A DNA stretch of 64,000 nt, taken from Caulobacter sp. GTDB taxonomy: Bacteria; Pseudomonadota; Alphaproteobacteria; Caulobacterales; Caulobacteraceae. The stretch spans positions 1-64,000 of the forward strand of contig JAQGIP010000037.1 in assembly GCA_028291055.1 (NCBI GenBank), written 5' to 3'. Positions 9,815-18,375 of this stretch are shown here, one piece after another (position 1 is the stretch's first letter; each line of letters opens with the position of its first letter). A program made the position numbers and the translations under genes. The notes beneath the pieces are model-generated. The model was not told where the DNA came from and made no database searches. It worked only from the letters and a program-made list of their open reading frames with translations.

Positions 9815-10687
9815 TCACGCGGCAATGGGGATTTCGCCGGCCACGGTCGTGCGGTGCAGGACCCGCGCGTGGCCATCATAGCCGCCGGTGGCGCAATGCA
9901 GGGCGCAGCGGTTGTCCCACAGGGTCAGCATGTCGGGCGCCCAGCTGTGGCGGTAGATGAACCGCTGCTCCAGCATATGGCCAAACAGCTGGGTCAGCAG
10001 GGCCTCGGACCCGGCCTCGTCCATGCCCTCGATGCCCACCGTATAGATGGGGTTGATGAACAGCGCCGTACGCCCGCTCGCCGGATGGACCCGGGCGATC
10101 GGGTGGGTCCAGATCTTGTCGGCTTCTGAGGAGTTGATGATCTGCATGGCGCGGTAGCCGTCGGGCTCGTTGGCGTAGAGGCCGTTGGCGCCATAGGGCC
10201 GGGTGGCGGAGTGGATCGCCTTCATCGACTTCAGCCGCGCCTGCGTATCGGCGTCCAGCGCCTCCCAGGCCGCGTAGCCGTCGGCATAGAGGGTGTCGCC
10301 GCCCATGGGCGGGATGATTTTGGCGTGCAGCAGGGTGCCGGCCGGCGGGCTCTGCTGGAAACTCCAGTCGCTGTGCCAGGCGCCGCCGAACGGACTGGCC
10401 GTCTCCTGTGGATCGCGGCGCACCTCCAGGATATGGGGGCGGCCTTCCATGGGTTTCACATAGGGGTCCCAGCCGAAGTCGCCGAACTGGAGGGTGAAGG
10501 CTTCCAGTTGATCGTGGGTCAGCGGCTGGTCCGGAAACCACAGAATGGAATGCCGCGCCCAGGCGTCCTTGACGGCCGCCAGCACGGGGGCGGGCAGGGG
10601 CCGCGAGATATCCACCCCGGTGATCTCCGCCCCGAACCCGGACGGATTGGCCTTCACCTTCGGCGGCGCGTCACTGAGCGTGGTCAT
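9815..10687 (-). CDS. TauD/TfdA family 2-oxoglutarate dioxygenase (copy 1)
   Basis: 290-aa Fe(II)/2-oxoglutarate-dependent dioxygenase. The HxD metal motif is in GGAWHSDWSF near residue 105. The distal His is in NRCALHCA, and the Arg that holds 2-oxoglutarate is probably in VLHRTT. The family hydroxylates small acids such as taurine, aryloxyacetates or alkyl sulfates. The substrate here is unknown. It is the last gene of a minus-strand set with the EF-G-like gene and a second TauD, about 90 bases after the former. The two TauD proteins are clearly diverged rather than a recent duplication. Confidence 0.9.
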   Translation of the reverse strand: MTTLSDAPPKVKANPSGFGAEITGVDISRPLPAPVLAAVKDAWARHSILWFPDQPLTHDQLEAFTLQFGDFGWDPYVKPMEGRPHILEVRRDPQETASPFGGAWHSDWSFQQSPPAGTLLHAKIIPPMGGDTLYADGYAAWEALDADTQARLKSMKAIHSATRPYGANGLYANEPDGYRAMQIINSSEADKIWTHPIARVHPASGRTALFINPIYTVGIEGMDEAGSEALLTQLFGHMLEQRFIYRHSWAPDMLTLWDNRCALHCATGGYDGHARVLHRTTVAGEIPIAA

Positions 10688-10777
10688 GGCGTCCTCCCGG
10701 CCCGGCCGTCGATGCGGCCGGGTCTCGATTGATGCCGCCAGCTTGGCGCCGCCCGCCGCGCGAGGGAAGGGGAGCGT

Positions 10778-11692
10778 CTAGGCCCGCGCGCCCACGACCG
10801 GGGCGGCGTCGGCCTGACCCTCGACGACGGCCTCCACGATTCCGAAGTGATCGAAGGCCATGGTGCAGTTGGCCTGGCCGTCGGTGAGCCGGGTGAAGGC
10901 CGGGCCATAGCCGAACAGGCTCGCGAGCGGCGCCAGCGCCACCACCAGGGACTGATCGCCGCGCAGGCCGCTGTCGATGATATGGCCGCCCCGCGCGTTC
11001 AGGTCGGCGACGAAGGGCCCGATCTGGTCAAGGCTTACCGCCGCTGCCAGCCGCATGATGGGCTGCAACAGGGCGGGCGCCGCGCGATCGCGCAAAGCTT
11101 CGAAGGCCGAAGCGGCCGCGATCTCGAAGGCTGCCGGGCTGGAATCCACGTCATGAGCCGCGCCGCCTATCAGCCGGGCGGTCAGGTCGATCACCGGGAA
11201 ACCGGCCAGCAGGCCCGCCGCGCGCGCCGTCTCCAGCCCCTGCTCCACGGCGGATGCATAGACCTCGGGCACAACGTCCTCGGGCGCCGCGTTCTCGAAG
11301 CGGAAGCCGGAGCCTGTCGCCCCCGGCTCGAACGCCAGGATGACACGGGCGAACTCGCCTTTGAGCCCCTTGGGCCGGTTGTGGGTCAGATCGACGGTGG
11401 CCGCCTGCGTGATCGTCTCGCGATAGGTGACCTGGGCCGGGCCGATGACCAGGTCGACGCCCAGCAGGTTCAGCAGGGTGTCCAGCTTGTCCGACAGGTG
11501 CGGCTCGCCCTGGCCCTCAAGCCACAGCTGGCCGGTGGCCGGGTCCACGAAGGCGCCGAAGCCCGAATCCTGCCGCGTCAGCACGAACAGCGCCGCGTCC
11601 AGCTTGCGCGCCGCGTCATCCGTGGCGGGCTCCACGGCCAGTTCCACCAGGCAGAGGACCGAGCGGGCCCATTCGAAGTCATACGTCGCCAT
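10778..11692 (-). CDS. Stand-alone EF-G-like protein, domains III-V without GTPase
   Basis: 304 aa that align by eye with the C-terminal half of elongation factor G. Domain III-like: DPATGQLWLEGQGEPHL. Domain IV: VGPAQVTYRETI through GSGFRFEN, VVPEVYASAVEQGL, LLAGFPVIDL and HDVDSSPAAFEIAAA. Domain V: LLQPIMRL, VADLNARGGHI, PLASLFGYG, LTDGQANCTMAFDHF. There is no P-loop or other GTPase motif. The domain IV loop that reads GGRGQYGHV in real EF-G is KGLKGEFARV here. The start ATG at 11692 has GAGG five bases upstream; an ATG at 11710 would overlap the preceding TauD gene. It cannot be a canonical translocase, and its function is unknown. Confidence 0.85.
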   Translation of the reverse strand: MATYDFEWARSVLCLVELAVEPATDDAARKLDAALFVLTRQDSGFGAFVDPATGQLWLEGQGEPHLSDKLDTLLNLLGVDLVIGPAQVTYRETITQAATVDLTHNRPKGLKGEFARVILAFEPGATGSGFRFENAAPEDVVPEVYASAVEQGLETARAAGLLAGFPVIDLTARLIGGAAHDVDSSPAAFEIAAASAFEALRDRAAPALLQPIMRLAAAVSLDQIGPFVADLNARGGHIIDSGLRGDQSLVVALAPLASLFGYGPAFTRLTDGQANCTMAFDHFGIVEAVVEGQADAAPVVGARA

Positions 11693-11699
11693 GTCGGCC

Positions 11700-12536
11700 T
11701 CAGTTTGCATCCACGGTCACCCGGCGCATGTGCCGCCGCTGGCCGTGATAATCGTTGAGCGCATAGTGCCAGACGCTGCGGTTATCCCAGAAGGCCACAG
11801 ACCCCTTGCTCCAGCGGAAGCGCGTCGTGAACGCCTCCTGCCGGCTATGCTCGAAGAGGAAGCTTAGCAGGGGCTTTGATTCTCGCTTCGTCCAACCGTC
11901 GATCCGCATCGTGAAAGCCGGATTTACGTACAACGCCTTGCGGCCGCTCTCGGGATGCACCTTCACCACCGGGTGGATGAACTCTCCGGCCAGCCCCTCG
12001 GCCTCGCTGACCTGCATCGACTGGCGCTTCTGGGCGGAGGAGCCTTTGGAGGAATATTCGCGGCCGGCCGAGTGGATGGCGTTCAGCCCCTCCAGCGTTG
12101 CCTGGAGCCCCGGCGACAGGGCCTCATAGGCGGCGGCCTGACTGGCGAAGAGAGTGTCGCCGCCGAAGTCCGGGACCTCCAGCGCATAGAGGATGGAGCC
12201 GATCGACGGCTTTTCCAGGAAGCTCATGTCGGAATGCCAGCCGCCGCCGAAGTTGGTGGTCTCGGTGGGCTCCTTGATGATCTCCATGATCTCAGGATGC
12301 TCATCCATGCCCTTCACGTAAGGATGGACGTTCAGGCTCCCGAAACGCCGCCCGAAACGCTTGTGGGCCTCCGGCGTCAGGGCCTGACCGCGGAAGAAGA
12401 TCACCTGGTGGTCGACGAAGGCCTGGTGGATGGCGTCGAAGGTGGCGTTGTCCAGGTCGCCCGACAGGTCCACGCCCAGGATCTCGGCGCCGAGCGCGCC
12501 CGCCGTCCGCCTTATCTCGATCACTGCCTTGGTCAT
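11700..12536 (-). CDS. TauD/TfdA family 2-oxoglutarate dioxygenase (copy 2)
   Basis: 278-aa Fe(II)/2-oxoglutarate dioxygenase with HxD in GGGWHSDMSFLEKP near residue 100 and a C-terminal NRSVWHYALNDYHGQRR segment carrying the distal His and the 2-oxoglutarate-binding Arg. It opens the minus-strand unit, and its stop lies seven bases before the EF-G-like start, which suggests translational coupling. The substrate is unknown; sequence alone does not separate taurine from aryloxyalkanoate or other acids. Confidence 0.9.
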   Translation of the reverse strand: MTKAVIEIRRTAGALGAEILGVDLSGDLDNATFDAIHQAFVDHQVIFFRGQALTPEAHKRFGRRFGSLNVHPYVKGMDEHPEIMEIIKEPTETTNFGGGWHSDMSFLEKPSIGSILYALEVPDFGGDTLFASQAAAYEALSPGLQATLEGLNAIHSAGREYSSKGSSAQKRQSMQVSEAEGLAGEFIHPVVKVHPESGRKALYVNPAFTMRIDGWTKRESKPLLSFLFEHSRQEAFTTRFRWSKGSVAFWDNRSVWHYALNDYHGQRRHMRRVTVDAN

Positions 12537-12628
12537 GACTCGGCTCCGGTTATCGCCCGTAACATTGGACGCGGTCGCGGGGGCTCGGCAAGATGGCGCC
12601 AGGGGCCTTGAGAGCCCAGGGAGGGATC

Positions 12629-14074
12629 ATGACAGCCAGTGACATCACCCGGCGCGCGCTCGCGCCCCTCGCCGTGGGCGGAATGGCGGCGGGGCTCGAA
12701 GCCTGCCAGCCGAAGCCCGGCGGCGACGTGCAGCCCAGGTCGCGCCAGTTCCCGCCCGGCTTCAAATGGGGCGTGGCCACCGCAGCCTATCAGACCGAGG
12801 GCTCGCTCACCGCCGATGGTCGTGGCCCCACCATCTGGGACACTTTCAGCGCCGGCGGCGCTCACATCGCCGACCACTCCACGGCGGCGGTCTGCACAGA
12901 CAGCTATCATCGCTACCCGGAGGACGTGGCCCTGATCGCGGGCGCGGGTCTGAAGGCCTACCGGTTCTCCATCGCCTGGTCGCGGATCGTGCCCGACGGG
13001 GCCGGCCCGGCCAACGAGAAGGGCCTGGATTTCTATAGCCGGCTGGTGGACGAGCAGTTGAAGGCGGGCGTGGAGCCCTACGCGACCCTGTTCCATTGGG
13101 ACCTGCCGCAGGCCTTGCAGGACAAGGGCGGTTGGCTGAACCGCGACACCACGGCGCGTTTCGCCGACTATGCCGCCATCGTCGGTGAGAAGCTGGGCGA
13201 CCGGCTGAAGAACTTCATCACGCTGAACGAGGCGGCGGTGCATTGCGTGATCGGGCATGTGTTGGGGATCCATGCGCCGGGGCTGAAGGGCGCGGCCAAT
13301 ATAGGGCCGGTGACGCACCACCAGAACCTGGCCCAGGGTTTGGCGATCCAGGCGTTACGGGCCGGCCATGCGGACCTGAAGATCGGCGCGACGCTGGCGC
13401 TGCAGCCTTGCCGTCCGACCGGCGGATTGCCGTGGAACAAGCTGGCGTCGGGCGGGCTGGATGCGCTTTGGAACAAGGCCTACCTCGATCCGCTGCTGAA
13501 GGGCTCCTATCCGAAGTCGATGGAGGCCAATCTGAAGGGGGTGCTGAAGGACGGTGACCTGAAGATCACGAAGCAGCCGGTCGATTTCATGGGCGTGAAC
13601 TACTACGCGCCGACCTACCTGGGGCTGGACCTGACGAGCGAGAGCCACATCGCACCGGGCAAGCCGCCGAAGGGCGTGGAGTTGGATGCATTCGGACGCC
13701 ATATCGACCCCTCGGGCTTGGCGGAAACGCTCGCCTGGCTGCGCACCGACTATGGCAATCCGCGCGTGATCATCACCGAGAACGGCTGCTCCGACCCGAT
13801 CAGCCAGACGGCGCCGGCCATCCAGAACGACAGCTTCCGCATCAACTACATCCGCCGCCATCTTGAAGCGGTGCGCGCCGCCATGGAGGCCGGTTCGCCG
13901 ATCGACGGCTATTTCGTCTGGTCGATCATCGACAACTGGGAGTGGGACTCAGGCTTCTCGTCCAAGTTCGGCCTGGTCAGCCAGGCGGGGCCGGGCGGCG
14001 TGCGCGCGCCCAAGGCCTCCTACGCCTGGCTCAAGGCGCTGGCCCAGTCGGGCCTGCTGCCCACTCACGAATAG
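12629..14074 (+). CDS. GH1 family beta-glycosidase, probable exported lipoprotein
   Basis: 481 aa. RQFPPGFKWGVATAAYQTEG is the N-terminal GH1 signature; the nucleophile is the Glu of IITENGCSD; FVWSIIDNWEWDSGF closes the barrel. The acid/base segment reads TLNEAAV, where GH1 usually has NEP. The first 27 residues contain two Arg, a hydrophobic stretch and LEAC, resembling a Tat signal with a lipobox, so export and lipid anchoring are likely. The start ATG follows GGGAGGG. It hydrolyses terminal beta-glucosides or related sugars. A dienelactone hydrolase follows after 9 bases. Confidence 0.9.
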   Translation: MTASDITRRALAPLAVGGMAAGLEACQPKPGGDVQPRSRQFPPGFKWGVATAAYQTEGSLTADGRGPTIWDTFSAGGAHIADHSTAAVCTDSYHRYPEDVALIAGAGLKAYRFSIAWSRIVPDGAGPANEKGLDFYSRLVDEQLKAGVEPYATLFHWDLPQALQDKGGWLNRDTTARFADYAAIVGEKLGDRLKNFITLNEAAVHCVIGHVLGIHAPGLKGAANIGPVTHHQNLAQGLAIQALRAGHADLKIGATLALQPCRPTGGLPWNKLASGGLDALWNKAYLDPLLKGSYPKSMEANLKGVLKDGDLKITKQPVDFMGVNYYAPTYLGLDLTSESHIAPGKPPKGVELDAFGRHIDPSGLAETLAWLRTDYGNPRVIITENGCSDPISQTAPAIQNDSFRINYIRRHLEAVRAAMEAGSPIDGYFVWSIIDNWEWDSGFSSKFGLVSQAGPGGVRAPKASYAWLKALAQSGLLPTHE

Positions 14075-14083
14075 GGACGGCCC

Positions 14084-14821
14084 ATGATCGAACGTCAGAT
14101 CGACATCGCCACCAAGGACGGTGCGACCACCACCTTCATCGTGCATCCGGACCGGGGCGGGCCGCATCCGATCATCCTGTTCTTCATGGATGCCCCGGCC
14201 ATCCGCGAAGAGCTGCGCGACATGGCGCGGCGGTTCGCCAGCGGCGGCTACTACGTCATGCTGCCCAACCTCTACTACCGCTCCGGCGTCATGGAGATCT
14301 GGCCGATGCCCGCCGATCCGGAGGCGCCCGAGCGCAAGCGGATGTTCGAGCTGATGGAGAGCCTGTCCATCCCCAAGGTGATGGACGACGCCGACGCCCT
14401 GCTGGCCTTCGCGGAGAAGGACGCCGCGGCCGACAGCGACCGGGTCGGCGCCGTGGGCTACTGCATGAGCGGCCAGTATGCGGTCAGCCTCGCGGTGCGC
14501 TATCCCGACGTGGTCAAGGCGGCCGCCTCCATCTACGGCGTGCGTCTGATCACCGAAGCGTCCGACAGCCCCCACCTGGCCGGCGCCAGGACCAAGGCCG
14601 AACTCTATTTCGCCTGCGCCGAGCGCGACCACTGGATGCCGATGGAGATGATCCCCGCGCTGGAGAAGGGGCTGGCGGCCTCGGGCGCGAACGCCGAGGT
14701 GGAAATCTATCCGGGCGTCGACCACGGGTTCGCCTTCCCGCAGCGGCCCATCTACGACAAGGCGGCCGCCGAGCGGCACTGGGAACGGCTGATGTCCCTG
14801 TTCAGGCGCAATCTCGGCTGA
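14084..14821 (+). CDS. Dienelactone hydrolase family protein
   Basis: 245-aa alpha/beta hydrolase of the DLH family. The nucleophile Cys is in VGYCMSGQYA (G-x-C-x-G, as in dienelactone hydrolases rather than Ser esterases). The Asp is probably in YFACAERDHWMP and the His in GVDHGFAFP. Known members hydrolyse dienelactones in chlorocatechol breakdown, but many are uncharacterised, so only ester/lactone hydrolysis is safe to state. It is probably transcribed with the upstream glycosidase. Confidence 0.9.
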   Translation: MIERQIDIATKDGATTTFIVHPDRGGPHPIILFFMDAPAIREELRDMARRFASGGYYVMLPNLYYRSGVMEIWPMPADPEAPERKRMFELMESLSIPKVMDDADALLAFAEKDAAADSDRVGAVGYCMSGQYAVSLAVRYPDVVKAAASIYGVRLITEASDSPHLAGARTKAELYFACAERDHWMPMEMIPALEKGLAASGANAEVEIYPGVDHGFAFPQRPIYDKAAAERHWERLMSLFRRNLG

Positions 14822-15031
14822 TCAGCCCTCGGCGCCGTTGCCGAGAATGGGGCTGACCAGTTGGCCGACACGGTGTTCCACCCGCTCCATCAGGGCGTGG
14901 CGGAAGCCCTGCGGGCCGCGATGCTCATAGACCTTGCCCAGCTTGTAGCTTGAGCCGGCGGCCGCGGCCCAAACGGTGGCGCAGATCGCGATCACGACCA
15001 CGGCGGGCCAATTGACGTCTGTCTTCGTCAT
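14822..15031 (-). CDS. Small single-pass membrane protein, hypothetical
   Basis: 69 aa with a short polar N-terminus, one membrane helix (about residues 7-25, WPAVVVIAICATVWAAAAG) and a charged tail. The start is the ATG with GGAG about five bases upstream; an earlier in-frame start is possible. It directly abuts the convergent dienelactone hydrolase stop. I do not recognise a family, and the function is unknown. Confidence 0.6.
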   Translation of the reverse strand: MTKTDVNWPAVVVIAICATVWAAAAGSSYKLGKVYEHRGPQGFRHALMERVEHRVGQLVSPILGNGAEG

Positions 15032-15104
15032 GACGACTCCAACGCGCCCCGACCTATTGGGCTCCCCGATGCGGGCCAAATCAGGGCGCTCAGAGAGGCG
15101 GCTT

Positions 15105-16580
15105 TCACGGCGAAGGCGGTTTCCAGTCGCGCAGGCCTTGCGCCACCTGGGCCGCCACGGCCTCCCAGTCGCCGGGCGCCGGCTGGCGAAACAGCCGCGC
15201 GGACGGGTACCAGGGGCTATCGGTCCGCGCCGTCATCCAGCGGAAGTCGGGATGGTGGGAGAGCATGACCCACACCGGCCGGCCCAGGGCGCCGGCCAGA
15301 TGCGCCGTCGAGGTGCAGACGCTGATGGTCAGGTCGCAATGGGCGATCACCGCGGCGGTGTCGGCGAAGTCGTTCAGCGGGCCGCCCAGGGTACGGATCG
15401 CGGGCGTGCGCGCCAGTTGCGCGCCGTCCTCGGGCGACAGGTCCTTCTGCAGGCTGATGAACTCAAAGCGGTCGCCCAGCCCCGGCAGCACGCCCTTCAG
15501 CAGCGCCGCCAGCGGCATTGAACGGTTGTGGTCGTCGGCCTGCTCAGGATTGCCGGCCCAGGCCAGGCCGACACGAGGCCGGGTGGCGGGGCCCAGCCGC
15601 TCTTGCCAGAGGGCCAGCCGCTCGGGCGGAGCGGCCAGATAGGGAACCTCGGCCGGCAGGGTGGCCAGGGTCGTGCCGAAGGCCAGGGGCAGGCTGAAGA
15701 CCGGGGTCTGCAGGTCGATGTCCGGCAGCACCTCCCCGGGCGCGAAGACGCCGCCGATGCCCTTCAGCGTCTCCATCAGCGCCTTGGCCGGCGCGCGCAC
15801 CTGCAGATAGACGCTCGCCCCGGCCGCCGCCGCCAGGGGCGCATAGCGAGCCAGTTGGATCAGATCGCCGAACCCCTGCTCCTGGTGGATCAGCAGCCGC
15901 TTGCCCCGCAGCGGCGTCTGTCCCAGCCACAGGGGCTTGGGATAGCGGCTGGGATTGCCGGCCCCGGTCCGCTTCCAGCGCAGCTCCAGATCCGGCCAGC
16001 CCTCCTCCAGCCGGCCGGCCCGCAGCGCGGCGACGGCGCGACCATAGCGGGCGGCCTCATGGCCGGGAGCTAGTTCGAGCAGGCGGTCGAAGGCGCTCAC
16101 GGCCTCCTTAGGCCGGCCCATCCGGTCGAGAAGTTGGGCCCGGGCCAGCAGGGCGTCGGCATAGTCGGGTTTTAGCGACAGCGCCCGGTCCAGCGCCGTC
16201 AGCGCCGGGTCGAGGTTGCCCTGAGCCATCAACACGCCGGCCAGGTTGCGCCAGCCCCGCGCCGAGCCCGGCGAGACCGCCAGGGCCTGGTCAAAAGCAG
16301 CCCGCGCCTCGGCGAAACGGCCCAGCACCGCCAGCGCCTCGGCCCGGCCCATCAAGACCGGCGGGGGCGGCGACCCGTGGGCTATCAGGCGGTCATAGAA
16401 GTCGAGGGCGCCATCGGGCCGTCCCAGCCGCAGCCGCGCGTCGGCCGAAAGGTGCAGAGCGAAAGGGTCATCTGGCCGACTGGCCAGGATCAGCCCGCAA
16501 CGCCGCTCCACATCCGCCAAGGCGCCGGCGCGATAGGCCGCCAGGATCGCCTGCCGCTCAGCCTCGGCCCCATCCTGCAT
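15105..16580 (-). CDS. TPR-containing glycosyltransferase (GT9/GT41-like C-terminal domain)
   Basis: 491 aa. The N-terminal half (about residues 10-215) is a series of TPR units, seen as repeated ALDFYDRLIA, ARAAFDQALAVSPGSARGW, ALTALDRALSLKPDYADAL and AVSAFDRLLELAPGHEAARY. The C-terminal half resembles GT-B glycosyltransferases, with IHQEQGFGDLIQLARY and DLTISVCTSTAHLAGALGRP. Proteins of this kind glycosylate proteins or surface sugars; the substrate is unknown. The start ATG at 16580 is chosen because any longer frame would run into the tRNA gene. Downstream it is tail-to-head with a small membrane protein. Confidence 0.85.
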   Translation of the reverse strand: MQDGAEAERQAILAAYRAGALADVERRCGLILASRPDDPFALHLSADARLRLGRPDGALDFYDRLIAHGSPPPPVLMGRAEALAVLGRFAEARAAFDQALAVSPGSARGWRNLAGVLMAQGNLDPALTALDRALSLKPDYADALLARAQLLDRMGRPKEAVSAFDRLLELAPGHEAARYGRAVAALRAGRLEEGWPDLELRWKRTGAGNPSRYPKPLWLGQTPLRGKRLLIHQEQGFGDLIQLARYAPLAAAAGASVYLQVRAPAKALMETLKGIGGVFAPGEVLPDIDLQTPVFSLPLAFGTTLATLPAEVPYLAAPPERLALWQERLGPATRPRVGLAWAGNPEQADDHNRSMPLAALLKGVLPGLGDRFEFISLQKDLSPEDGAQLARTPAIRTLGGPLNDFADTAAVIAHCDLTISVCTSTAHLAGALGRPVWVMLSHHPDFRWMTARTDSPWYPSARLFRQPAPGDWEAVAAQVAQGLRDWKPPSP

Positions 16581-16600
16581 TGCTGGCGCGACTCCCGCAG

Positions 16601-16690
16601 TGGCGGACGGGGTGGGATTCGAACCCACGGTGAGCTCACACCCACGGCGGTTTTCAAGACCGCTGCCTTAAACCACTCGGCCACCCGTCC
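16601..16690 (-). tRNA. tRNA-Ser(UGA)
   Basis: On the minus strand the sequence starts GGACGGGTGGCCGAGTGG, has anticodon TGA in GGTCTTGAAAACC, a long type II variable arm (typical of Ser/Leu tRNAs), the T-loop GGTTCGAATCC and an encoded CCA end. The acceptor stem GGACGGG pairs perfectly with CCCGTCC. It reads the UCA family of serine codons. It stands alone, 21 bases upstream of the TPR glycosyltransferase start. Confidence 0.97.
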
Positions 16691-16759
16691 GGAGCCGGGG
16701 CCTATAGCAGGGCCCGGGCTCGGTTTCCAATGGCCCGCGCGCGGCGGCTTCAGACGGCG

Positions 16760-16774
16760 TTAACCGTCGCTAAA
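16760..16774 (+). promoter_or_regulatory. Possible CtrA-type box upstream of rlpA-like gene
   Basis: TTAA-N7-TAAA, one mismatch from the TTAA-N7-TTAA consensus recognised by the Caulobacterales cell-cycle regulator CtrA. It lies 45 bases before the start of a likely septal SPOR lipoprotein, where such control would make sense. A single imperfect site by eye is weak evidence. Confidence 0.25.
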
Positions 16775-16818
16775 AGCGTCTCAGGCACCCTGACCGTCAA
16801 AGGGCAGGGGATTTGCCG

Positions 16819-17673
16819 ATGCCGAATGCCGTTGTCCGGGTCCTGGCGATCGCCGCCAGCGCCGCCGCCCTGGCCGCCTGCGCGACGCCGCATGCGCGCT
16901 ACGCCGTCGATGGCGGACCCCACGCCGGACCGCGTGTCGGGCCCCAGGCCGGGCGCTCGGAAGGGTCGCGCCGGCAGCCGCAGATCGATCCGGAACTGCG
17001 CGGTACGATGAAGCCGTACCAAGTAGCGGGCATCTGGTACACGCCGCGCCAGCAGCCGGGCTATGACGAGACCGGCGTGGCCTCCTGGTACGGCCAGCAA
17101 TTCCACAACCGCACCACGGCCGATGGCGAGACCTTCGATATGGACGCCCTCTCGGCGGCCCATAAGACCCTGCCGCTGCCCTCCATGGTGGAGGTAACCA
17201 ACCTCGACAACGGCAAGAAGCTGGTCGTGCGCGTCAACGATCGGGGTCCGTTCGTGGACGGCCGCATCATCGACCTTTCGCGCGGCGCCGCCGAGAAGCT
17301 GGGGTTCGCCGACCAGGGGGTGACCCGGGTGCGGGTGCGCTACCTCGGTCCCGCCGATGGCCCGCCCGTTGGCCGCCAAGTAGCCGCCCTGGCGCCGCCG
17401 CGAGCGCCCGCCGCACCGCCGACGGCGCCTCGCATGGTGGCGGCCCGTGGACCGGTGTGGAGCGTGCAGGCGGCGGCCTTCTCCACGCGTCCCAACGCCG
17501 AGCGCGCGGCCAGCCAGTTCGCCAACGCCCGTGTCGAACCCATGGATCGGGGCGGCGTGACCCTGTGGCGGGTGATGCTGGGGCCGATCGACACGGTGGA
17601 GGGCGCCGACGCCCTGCGCGACCAGGCGGCGGCGGCCGGCTTCGACGACGCCACCGTGCTGGGGCCGCTCTAG
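16819..17673 (+). CDS. rlpA: RlpA-like septal ring lipoprotein with SPOR domain
   Basis: 284 aa. The signal peptide ends in a lipobox (ALAACAT), so the mature protein is a lipoprotein. The double-psi beta-barrel follows at about residues 85-180 ([19 protein letters not shown], and [20 protein letters not shown] with the catalytic Asp). A C-terminal SPOR domain (about 208-284, [20 protein letters not shown]) binds denuded septal peptidoglycan. RlpA is a lytic transglycosylase in some bacteria. ATG at 16819 is preferred to an in-frame TTG 6 bases earlier. tmk follows in the same direction. Confidence 0.9.
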   Translation: MPNAVVRVLAIAASAAALAACATPHARYAVDGGPHAGPRVGPQAGRSEGSRRQPQIDPELRGTMKPYQVAGIWYTPRQQPGYDETGVASWYGQQFHNRTTADGETFDMDALSAAHKTLPLPSMVEVTNLDNGKKLVVRVNDRGPFVDGRIIDLSRGAAEKLGFADQGVTRVRVRYLGPADGPPVGRQVAALAPPRAPAAPPTAPRMVAARGPVWSVQAAAFSTRPNAERAASQFANARVEPMDRGGVTLWRVMLGPIDTVEGADALRDQAAAAGFDDATVLGPL

Positions 17674-17721
17674 GCGTCCGATCCTCTAGACTCCCGGACC
17701 GTTCCGGACGATGGAAAGGCC

Positions 17722-18375
17722 GTGACGCGCGGCATGTTCATATCGTTCGAAGGCGGGGAGGGGGGCGGCAAGTCCACCCAGGTCCGCACCCTGGCCGACA
17801 GGCTGCGGGCGGCCGGCCACGACGTGGTCACCACGCGCGAACCGGGCGGATCACCGGGCGCGGAAGCCATCCGCGACCTGCTGGTCAATGGCGAGGCGGA
17901 CCGCTGGTCACCGATCACCGAAACGCTGCTGATGTACGCCTCGCGGCGCGACCACCTGGAGCGGGTGATCCGTCCGGGGCTGGAACGCGGTGCGGTCGTG
18001 CTGTGCGACCGCTTCGCCGACTCGACGCGGGCCTATCAGGGCGCCGCCGGGGGCGCGCCCAGGGGGCTGATCGCCGACCTGGAGCGCGATGTGCTGGAGG
18101 GGACCCTTCCCGAGCTCACCCTGATTCTGGACCTGCCCGTGGAAGAGGGGCTGAAGCGGGCCCACGGACGGGGCGGGGCCGAGGCGCGGTTCGAGGGCAA
18201 GGGGCAGGCCTTCCATGAGCGCCTGCGCCAGGCCTTCGCCGAGATCGCGGCCGCCGAGCCGGAGCGCTGCGTGTTGATCAATGCGGCGCAACCCCTCGAC
18301 GCCGTGGCCGCCGACATCTGGACCGCCGTGTCCGAGCGGCTGGCCTCCGGGCGGGTGGACGGAACCAATGGCTGA
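17722..18375 (+). CDS. tmk: Thymidylate kinase
   Basis: 217 aa, phosphorylates dTMP to dTDP in dTTP synthesis. The P-loop is FEGGEGGGKSTQ near residue 9, followed by TREPGGSPGAEAIRDLLV and the DR motif in VLCDRFADSTRAYQG. The start is GTG (MTRGMF); an internal ATG four codons later is possible. It overlaps holB by 8 bases. The tmk-holB-tatD order is widely conserved in alphaproteobacteria. Confidence 0.95.
   Translation: MTRGMFISFEGGEGGGKSTQVRTLADRLRAAGHDVVTTREPGGSPGAEAIRDLLVNGEADRWSPITETLLMYASRRDHLERVIRPGLERGAVVLCDRFADSTRAYQGAAGGAPRGLIADLERDVLEGTLPELTLILDLPVEEGLKRAHGRGGAEARFEGKGQAFHERLRQAFAEIAAAEPERCVLINAAQPLDAVAADIWTAVSERLASGRVDGTNG

Noticed and set aside
14976-15521. 181-codon plus-strand frame opposite the TPR glycosyltransferase
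   Set aside because: The glycosyltransferase and TPR motifs fix the coding strand; this frame has shadow composition.
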